DNA of 12,351 nt from an uncultured Fimbriimonadales bacterium (lineage in GTDB: Bacteria; Armatimonadota; Fimbriimonadia; Fimbriimonadales; GBS-DC): NCBI GenBank assembly GCA_937925775.1, contig CALAMM010000035.1:1-12351 (forward strand), in the 5' to 3' direction. The translations under genes were made by a program, and so were the position numbers. Position 1 is the first letter of the stretch, and every line of letters begins with the position of its first letter. The notes beneath the pieces are model-generated. The model ran no database searches. It had not been told where the DNA came from and worked only from the letters and a program-made list of their open reading frames with translations. This document shows, one piece after another, positions 7,501 to 12,351 of this stretch.

Positions 7501-8075
7501 GTGATTCGAGCGACGCGGATTCCTTTCCAAGTCTCGAACCCGCGCAGGGTGTACTCAATCGTAGCGGGTGCGGTTCCGAGTTTCTCGTCTTCTTTGAAAC
7601 TGTAGCTCCACTTATCGCCGACACCGACAGGCTTGTCGCTGAAGATTACGGCAAAGATTTGCCCTAAGTGCCGCTGTTCGGTGTCCTCGTTCTCCTCCTC
7701 GCGGGTGCTTTCACGGCTAATCAGCTCGCCGTTCGGTTTGATGACGACAATCACCTTTCCGCTGAGCGCCTCGTCTGGTGTGGGCACCTTCTGCCCGTTG
7801 AAGCTCATCTCATAGGATTCGGTGGTCTGTTCCTGCTTGATGTTGCCCTCAGGCGACACTTCGAGGATTTTTTGAACAACTACGGAAGTGATTTCCAGAT
7901 TGAAAGTGTTGCCCGCTGCTTCGATGCTCAGCGTCCCTGACAGCCTGTAGCGCATGGTCTGGCCGGGCTTCGCTTTGTTTTGAAGCAACACCTTCTCTTG
8001 GGCATACGCATGCGTGCCCAGCAAGACAGCCAAGAGCAACAACCACAGTTGTGTGAACCGTCGCTGCTTCACCAT
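4593..8075 (-). CDS. Secreted zinc-dependent metalloprotease, DUF5118/DUF5117/DUF4953 type
   Basis: A 1160-residue exported metzincin-like protease. Residues 1-25 form a signal peptide (basic MVKQRR, hydrophobic core, cleavage likely after AYA-25). Residues 26-250 are a beta-rich domain that I read as DUF6263-like (LQNKAKPGQTMRY, VGVGDKWSYSF); this is tentative. Residues 254-302 are a disordered linker rich in E, K, Q and P. From about 308 (KLEGLFTLYRKK) the DUF5118/DUF5117 region begins, including MPRLYDPRVGYF at 524-535. The catalytic site is HEMGHILGLRHNF at 752-764, with zinc ligands H752, H756 and H762 and base E753. A Met-turn-like SVMEYDPFNQ follows at 789-798. The remaining 350 residues fit the DUF4953 C-terminal part. 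A Cys/His-rich patch lies at 694-707. The substrate is unknown; the protein acts outside the cytoplasm. The ATG is supported by GGAGG about 6 nt upstream. It is probably monocistronic. Confidence 0.93.
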   Translation of the reverse strand: MVKQRRFTQLWLLLLAVLLGTHAYAQEKVLLQNKAKPGQTMRYRLSGTLSIEAAGNTFNLEITSVVVQKILEVSPEGNIKQEQTTESYEMSFNGQKVPTPDEALSGKVIVVIKPNGELISRESTREEENEDTEQRHLGQIFAVIFSDKPVGVGDKWSYSFKEDEKLGTAPATIEYTLRGFETWKGIRVARITSTYTAQGDSKVAADTELLIEVRTGDTVYAQAKVTGMRWGQGNVTAAASAQLEMERIEGTPLPEGANGDQPKATPKQDAQPAQEQAAEQKKEEQKPAEGEKKDDSKKKEKTIEEVTKDFEKLEGLFTLYRKKETGKDTIYMEIRREQLERLYFLQATVSEGLPTFFLAAGTPINDILFKLVQRDEQILLVVPNIGFQANPNTPIARSVKRSFADAYLEAFKIEAKSDEGKRLLIDVSNLFRSDLIQIQQMVNLATGGSYSIDREKTVYTQVKAFPNNIFIQTAYHFSGGSQRGGGLAGILGSLAGGANLADPRSVPITVNYNLWELPTNNGYMPRLYDPRVGYFVTTYEDFTREQEDQTRRYILRWHLEKADPNAELSPPKEPIVFWIDNAVPYEYRDAIREGILEWNKAFEKIGIKDAIVVKQMPDDADWDHADMRYNVVRWVTSPSNGYAVALFRANPLTGQILNASITIDGNMARFTRVQFIRNIDPLAAFREAEQREQHCCDHHAHNSPHACTFAQDTLQRAWQGFVMMELLASRRGATKITEEQFVKDYIKSVTMHEMGHILGLRHNFVASRQFTLEELKDGELVRQRGTVASVMEYDPFNQAALHAPNTYYWNPTIGPYDYWAIEYGYRIFPDAKTPEAERPYLLEIARRNTEHGLAYETDEYADRFDPYVTRFDLGKEPLDYWELVIKDAHELLEVLPTRVPGPGETYYDFTRYFFGTLATFSRAAVQLSRFVGGLQIRRNFATDPNAQPPLEPVSADKQRRALQLLATYIFSESAFNIPKGLYLKLGPNPFGGGSVIPPDAPVRDFLSNIQRLTLTRLLAPDTLRRVANNEFKAVDERNALTMAELFDTLQGVIWSEAQSNRAVPALRRQLQRAHLQMLVDMLTKNTGAPEDARMLARYHLRQLREQLTKQLPRVRDTYTRAHYSEVIDTIDKALDAQYMLGMPEIRVPSLAELLGIGAEK

Positions 8076-8128
8076 AGTTTCCTCCAGAGCCAGATTATGG
8101 GTTCCCCCACAAGGGAGGATTGTACCTC
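8076..8128 (-). promoter_or_regulatory. Promoter-like element and Shine-Dalgarno of the protease gene
   Basis: On the minus strand GAGGTACAAT (complement of 8119-8128) supplies a TACAAT -10 box in the same GAGGTA context as at 1758-1767. Here it lies 43 nt before the ATG. The leader ends in GGAGG followed by AAACT and the start codon, a strong ribosome-binding site. The best -35 candidate, CTGCAC 17 bp upstream, is a poor match. The element may therefore act as an extended -10 type promoter. Confidence 0.5.
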
Positions 8129-8151
8129 ATCTCCGTTTGTGGTGCAGTGAT

Positions 8152-8181
8152 GGGGCTTTCGGCAATCCAACCGACAGCCCC
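8152..8181 (-). terminator. Hairpin downstream of the efflux operon, possible U-less terminator
   Basis: Arms GGGGCT (8152-8157) and AGCCCC (8176-8181) are followed inward by a one-base mismatch and a second stem, TCGG (8159-8162) with CCGA (8171-8174), around an 8-base loop. It begins 18 nt after the permease stop codon and lies upstream of the protease promoter, the right place to end the efflux transcript. No T-run follows on the minus strand, so its role as a terminator is inferred from position and stability. Confidence 0.45.
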
Positions 8182-8199
8182 CACCGTTGGTACATCGAT

Positions 8200-11100
8200 T
8201 TAGAGCCGTACGGTCTCCTCTTCCTCTTCGGAAGGGGCGACGGCGGCTTCCACGGGCACCGCGCCGCGCTTCCAAATGATGCGTCCCAAGAAGCGCGTGA
8301 GGTCGTCCATCACGCTGTACATGCAGGGGATTACTATCAGCGTGAGCAGTGTGCTGACTGTTAGCCCGCCCAGCAGCACGATGCCCAGCGGTGCGCGGAA
8401 CTCAGAGCCGCGCCCGACTGCAAGCGCGATAGGGATCATCGCCAGCACCAGTGAGAGCGTGGTCATCAGAATCGGACGCAGGCGCGTCTCGCCCGATTCC
8501 AAGAGCGCCTCGTCGCGCGACAGCCCCCGCTGGCGCAGCGTGTTCGTGTAGTCCACCAGTAGGATGGCGTTCTTGCCCACGATGCCCACCAGCGCGATGA
8601 TGCCAATCATCGAGATGATGTTCAACTCGGAGCGGAAGAGAATCAGCGCGAGCAGCGCGCCTACCAACGCTTGCGGCTGGCTGAACATGATAATGAATGG
8701 GTAGAGCCAGTTCTCGAACAGCGCGACCATCAGCAGGTAGACCAGAATGAGCGCGAGCAGCAGGGCTTGCGCCATGTAGACGCCCTCACGCGCCATCACT
8801 TCGTTCTCGCCAAACCACTGTGCCCGCACGCCTGGGGGGACGACATTCGCCTCGCGCAGCTTCGCGTCGATAATCTGGCGCATGTTGCCTGGTGTGTAGC
8901 CGGGCAGTAGGTTTGCCGTGACGGTGATGCGTCGCTGGCGGTCGGTGCGTTCGATTTTGGTGGGGCCTTCGCCGAGGGTGATTTGCGCCACATCACGCAG
9001 GTACACGGGTGCGCCCTGGATGTAGGCGACTGCGAGGTCGTTCAGGTCGGTGAGGCGTCGGCGTTGGTCTTCGCGCAGGCGCACGCGCACATCGTACTCT
9101 TGTCCTGCCTCGCGGTACTTGACGCTGACATCGCCTTCGTAGGCGGTGCGCAGCGCGGCGGCGATTTCCGCCAAACTCACCCCCAGCGCCGTCGCCTTCT
9201 CGCGATCCACGCGCACCTGCAGTTCAGGCTTCCCCGCCGACCACGAGAGGTCAGGGTCTTTGATTCCGGGGATTGCGGCGATGAGGCGTCGCACCTTCTC
9301 GGCGGTCTCCAGCAGGGTGTCGGTATCTTTGCCCACCAGCGCGAGTTGGATGGGCGCACCGAATCCACCGCCGCGAAAGCCCGAAACCGCGTTCACTGTA
9401 ATCTGCGCGCCTGGGATCTCGCCGATCTTTTGGCGCAGCTCCGCTGCGATCTCGATGTCGCGGCGTGTGCGCAGCTGCTCGTCGTGTTTGACCCAGAACA
9501 TCAGGCTGTCCAGCAGCGCTTTCTTCTCGTGGAGCGTGATTTGCATGCTGGCGAAGCGCGGTCCTGTATCGCCCGCGCCGAAGACGCCTGCCGACAGCCG
9601 CCCCAAGCGCGTGGAAACATACTTCACTTCGGGGATGCTGAGCGCGGCTTCCTCGATGCGTTTGGCGACGGCGTCGGTCTGCGCGAGCGCGGCGTCAGGA
9701 GGCATCTTAATCGTGACTTGAATCAGCCCTTGGTCTTGCGAGGGCGCGAAGCGGAAGGGCAACAGCGGGCTGCCTGCTATCGCCGAGCCGATAATGATTA
9801 CGAAGGTCGCCACGAGTGCGCCGTTCGCGGTCAGAATCACCAGCCAGCGATGGCGTAGCGACCATGCCAACGCCCGCCGATACTGCCGCTTGAGCGCGTT
9901 CAGCCGATTATCAAACCAGCGGAAGAACCCCCGCGGCTCCTCCAACGCCTCGCCCCGACGATACAAACGGCTCGCCAGCATCGGCGTCAGCGTGAAGGAG
10001 ACAATCAGCGAGAACAACACCGTGACGGCAACCGTAATCCCGAACGAGCGGAAGAACTGCCCCGTCACACCACCCATAAACGCAATCGGCAGGAACACCA
10101 CCACATCCACAAAGGTAATCGTAATCGCTGCTAAGCCAATCTCAGTGCGCCCGTTATACGCCGCCTCCATCGGCTCCTCACCCAGCGATAGGTGGCGGTA
10201 GATGTTCTCAATCACCACAATCGCATCGTCCACCAGCACGCCCACCGCCAGCGAGAGCGCGAGCATCGTCATAAAGTTAATCGTGAACCCGAAGAAATAC
10301 ATCGCGATAAACGCTGCGAAGAAGCAGGTCGGGATTGCCAACGAGACGATGAACGCGCCGCGCACATTATAAAGGAACAGATAGATAATCAGCACCACCA
10401 GCACAATCGCGATGCCCAGTGCCATGCGCAGGTCGGCGAGGCTTTCCTTGACCGAGTCGGCTTCATCCTGCGTGATGGTGAACTGCAGGTCGGGATATTC
10501 GCGTTGCAGGCGTTGGATTTGCGCCTTGACACCCTCCGACACCTCAATTGCGTTGCCGTCGCTGGTTTTTTGCACGACCAACGAGACATCCTCCTTGCCA
10601 TTCACGCGCGTAATCTCGGTGCGCTCCACGACGGCATCGCGCACCTCGGCAATATCCTTGAGGCGGATGACGCTGCCGCGCTGCATCGGATTGCGCGGGT
10701 TCTGGAGATAGATTTCCAAGTTGCGCAGTTCGTCCACCGATTTGAATTCGCCGAGTAGGCGTACGCTGTAGTCGCGTTCGCCTTCTGTGATGCGCCCTGC
10801 AGGCACATTCAAGCTCGCCCCTTGCAACGCCCGTACGATAGCGTTGATGGACAGCCCGTAGGCGTTGAGGCGTTGCTTATCGACAGCAACTTGGATTTCG
10901 CGTTTCTCGCCGCCCGCTACCGAGACGGCAGCGACGCCAGGCACGCTGGCGAGGCGGTCTTTAATTACATTCTCGGCGAGGTCGCGCAGCTCATACGCGG
11001 GGCGGTTGCCCGTGAGCGAGATATACATCGTCGGCTGCGATTGCGTGTCCAGTTTGAGAATCGTGGGGCGCTCCGCACCGTCGGGCAACTGGGCGATTGC

Positions 11101-11442
11101 CGTGTTCACCTTCGCCTGCACATCAATATACGCTTGGCTGATGTCCGTGCCGATGTAAAACTCCAGCGCGACCTGCGAGAGGCTGAACTGTGAGGTAGAG
11201 CTGATTTGGCGCAGCCCCTCTACCCCCGCCACAGCATCTTCAATCGGTTTACTGATAAGGGTCTCCACTTCCTCAGGCGATGCGCCTGGGTACGCAGTGA
11301 TGATTGTGATAACGGGGAAGTCCACTTTCGGCTGCAGCTCTACCTGCATTTTGCCCAGCGCGTAGTAGCCCAGCACGAGGATTGCGACCACGAACACCAT
11401 AATCGTGACTGGGCGGTTTAGCGCGAGTCGGGTCATCCACAT
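8200..11442 (-). CDS. RND-family efflux permease (AcrB/MdtB-like, HAE1 type)
   Basis: A 1080-residue inner-membrane transporter of normal family length. It exports small molecules using the proton gradient as part of a three-part pump. The RND duplication is clear. One membrane segment near residues 13-30 leads into a large periplasmic loop (about 35-335), then a block of segments (338-490), a second single segment (532-555), a second periplasmic loop (to about 885) and the final block (890-1045). The proton relay is intact: D405-D406 in AVGVLVDDAIVVIENI and K957 in GIVGKNAILLVDYTN. This argues for a proton-driven HAE1-like drug or amphiphile pump rather than a heavy-metal pump, but the substrate is not predictable. 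The tail ends in an acidic run at 1072-1076. The ATG at 11440-11442 has GGAGG 7 nt upstream. The gap to the upstream fusion-protein gene is 12 bp, so the two form an operon. Confidence 0.96.
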   Translation of the reverse strand: MWMTRLALNRPVTIMVFVVAILVLGYYALGKMQVELQPKVDFPVITIITAYPGASPEEVETLISKPIEDAVAGVEGLRQISSTSQFSLSQVALEFYIGTDISQAYIDVQAKVNTAIAQLPDGAERPTILKLDTQSQPTMYISLTGNRPAYELRDLAENVIKDRLASVPGVAAVSVAGGEKREIQVAVDKQRLNAYGLSINAIVRALQGASLNVPAGRITEGERDYSVRLLGEFKSVDELRNLEIYLQNPRNPMQRGSVIRLKDIAEVRDAVVERTEITRVNGKEDVSLVVQKTSDGNAIEVSEGVKAQIQRLQREYPDLQFTITQDEADSVKESLADLRMALGIAIVLVVLIIYLFLYNVRGAFIVSLAIPTCFFAAFIAMYFFGFTINFMTMLALSLAVGVLVDDAIVVIENIYRHLSLGEEPMEAAYNGRTEIGLAAITITFVDVVVFLPIAFMGGVTGQFFRSFGITVAVTVLFSLIVSFTLTPMLASRLYRRGEALEEPRGFFRWFDNRLNALKRQYRRALAWSLRHRWLVILTANGALVATFVIIIGSAIAGSPLLPFRFAPSQDQGLIQVTIKMPPDAALAQTDAVAKRIEEAALSIPEVKYVSTRLGRLSAGVFGAGDTGPRFASMQITLHEKKALLDSLMFWVKHDEQLRTRRDIEIAAELRQKIGEIPGAQITVNAVSGFRGGGFGAPIQLALVGKDTDTLLETAEKVRRLIAAIPGIKDPDLSWSAGKPELQVRVDREKATALGVSLAEIAAALRTAYEGDVSVKYREAGQEYDVRVRLREDQRRRLTDLNDLAVAYIQGAPVYLRDVAQITLGEGPTKIERTDRQRRITVTANLLPGYTPGNMRQIIDAKLREANVVPPGVRAQWFGENEVMAREGVYMAQALLLALILVYLLMVALFENWLYPFIIMFSQPQALVGALLALILFRSELNIISMIGIIALVGIVGKNAILLVDYTNTLRQRGLSRDEALLESGETRLRPILMTTLSLVLAMIPIALAVGRGSEFRAPLGIVLLGGLTVSTLLTLIVIPCMYSVMDDLTRFLGRIIWKRGAVPVEAAVAPSEEEEETVRL

Positions 11443-11457
11443 AGTATCGCCTCCTTA
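11443..11457 (-). promoter_or_regulatory. Operon junction: ribosome-binding site directly after the fusion-protein stop
   Basis: On the minus strand the TAA of the membrane-fusion gene (11455-11457) is followed at once by GGAGG (11450-11454) and, after 7 nt, the permease ATG. This favours that ATG over the internal ATG two codons later and indicates co-translation of the two pump subunits. Confidence 0.8.
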
Positions 11458-12351
11458 TTGTTCGATGATGCGCACGGGTTGCCCATCGCTCAGCAGGTCT
11501 TGCCCGCGCACCACGACGGTCTCGCCCGGTTGCACGCCTGTTGCGTAAACGACTTCGGTGTTCGTGGCGATGACCTTGAGTTCGCGTTGTTTGGCGACGC
11601 CGTTTTCCACGACGAACACGCGCGTTGCGCCGCCTTTTTCGAGGAGCGCGAGCTTGGGCGTGAGGGGCACATTTTTGTATTCACGCAGTCGGATTTCGCC
11701 GCGTGCGAACAGCCCTGCTTTCAGGGGGAGGTCAGCGGGGTTAGCGAGGCTGACGCGGATGCGCAGGTTGCGTGCTTGGTCGGCGACAGTGGGGTAGATG
11801 GCTTCCACGCGCCCGACGAACACGCGATCGGGGAAGGCGTCGACGCGCGTCTCCACCTGCTGTCCGACTTTCACATCGCGCAGCAGCACTTCGGGCAGCG
11901 TGGCTTCGAAGTAGAGGCGGTCGACGGTTACGATACGGGCTATGGGTGTGCCTGCGCCTGCCATTGAGCCGACTTCCACGAAGCGGTCGGCGACGATGCC
12001 GTCGAACGGCGCGCGGATAACGGTATCGGCAAGTTGTTGTCTGAGCAGGGCGACTTGTGTGCGCGCTTGTTGCAGGGCGGCGCGGGCGGCGTCCACGCGC
12101 TGTTGTGCCAGCTCGTCCTGCGCTTTGCCCAGCGTCGCTTGGCGGTAGGCTTCCTCCGCTTGGCGCACGGCTTGCTCGGCGGCTTCGATATCTTCACGGC
12201 GCGCGCCCTCGCGCACGAGGCTCAGCGTCTCCTCCGCTTGGCGCAGCTGGGCTTGCGCCGCCTCGAAGGCGGTTTTGGCGGAGTCTAACTGCTGCTTGGG
12301 GATTGCGCCTTGCTGGTAGAGTTGCTGGGCGCGCTCGAAGTTCGCTTGGGC
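11455..12351 (-). CDS. RND efflux membrane-fusion protein (HlyD/AcrA family), N-terminus outside window
   Basis: The C-terminal 298 residues of a periplasmic adaptor. The frame is open to the right edge, so an in-frame GTG at 12214-12216 is not the real start; the signal peptide and first half of the lipoyl domain lie outside. The visible order is an alpha-helical hairpin rich in A, Q, E and R (fragment residues about 1-110; IPKQQLDSAKTAFEAAQAQ, then a longer returning helix). Next is the second lipoyl half (TVIRAPFDGIVADRFVEVGSMAGAGTPI), a beta-barrel (about 145-230; LYFEATLPEVLLRDVKVGQQV), and the membrane-proximal domain with VQPGETVVVRGQDLLSDGQPV near the end. It links the permease encoded immediately downstream to an outer-membrane channel. 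No TolC-like gene is in the window, so the channel may be encoded upstream of this gene or elsewhere. Confidence 0.95.
   Translation of the reverse strand, partial: AQANFERAQQLYQQGAIPKQQLDSAKTAFEAAQAQLRQAEETLSLVREGARREDIEAAEQAVRQAEEAYRQATLGKAQDELAQQRVDAARAALQQARTQVALLRQQLADTVIRAPFDGIVADRFVEVGSMAGAGTPIARIVTVDRLYFEATLPEVLLRDVKVGQQVETRVDAFPDRVFVGRVEAIYPTVADQARNLRIRVSLANPADLPLKAGLFARGEIRLREYKNVPLTPKLALLEKGGATRVFVVENGVAKQRELKVIATNTEVVYATGVQPGETVVVRGQDLLSDGQPVRIIEQ

Noticed and set aside
8983..9858. 291-codon plus-strand frame opposite the RND permease (also 10192-10758)
   Set aside because: The permease is certain on the minus strand. The antisense translations have no recognisable fold, and no start signal is evident.
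12214..12216. GTG as the start codon of the membrane-fusion protein
   Set aside because: The frame stays open to the right edge and encodes more of the same adaptor helical hairpin, so the GTG is an internal valine codon.

Overview
The window is a stretch of bacterial chromosome with high GC content and tightly packed genes, almost all on the minus strand. I see no rRNA, tRNA, CRISPR array, transposase or phage gene. The gene set suggests a deep-branching Gram-negative-type (diderm) lineage. It includes a large secreted DUF5117/DUF4953-type zinc protease, an RND efflux pump with its membrane-fusion protein, and a WecA/TagO-like lipid-carrier sugar-phosphate transferase paired with dCMP deaminase. 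Start regions mix genes with Shine-Dalgarno sequences and genes that look leaderless or nearly so. Armatimonadota or a neighbouring phylum is my best guess, at low confidence, because no marker gene is present.

Layout from left to right. A Nudix hydrolase, cut by the window edge, ends at 289 on the plus strand. It converges on an AidB-like acyl-CoA dehydrogenase (299-1750, minus). Upstream of that, also on the minus strand, are a WecA/TagO-like transferase (1768-2784) and a ComEB-type dCMP deaminase (2781-3248), whose stop and start codons overlap as ATGA. A gene-poor gap (3249-3490) holds the deaminase promoter and the one textbook intrinsic terminator of the window, which serves the next gene upstream, a seven-repeat TPR protein (3491-4405). 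A 187-bp gap (4406-4592) with a perfect 14-bp palindrome separates it from a 1160-residue secreted metzincin-type protease (4593-8075). A 124-bp gap with another hairpin separates the protease from an RND permease (8200-11442). The permease is in an operon with its membrane-fusion subunit, which runs off the right edge (11455-12351).

These appear to be at least four minus-strand transcription units: fusion protein plus permease (efflux across the envelope), protease alone (cell-surface or periplasmic proteolysis), TPR protein alone (terminated at 3376-3414), and deaminase-transferase-dehydrogenase (pyrimidine nucleotide supply, start of an undecaprenyl-linked glycan, and a flavin dehydrogenase with its own promoter-like element). 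A recurring GAGGTAYAAT or GAGGTATACT element lies just upstream of three minus-strand genes. At two of them it is so close to the ATG that the transcript should have almost no leader.

I found no clear new multi-gene system. The most unusual points are substitutions at normally conserved acidic and amide active-site positions of the WecA-like enzyme, the promoter and start arrangement, the perfect intergenic palindrome, and the domain make-up of the large protease.
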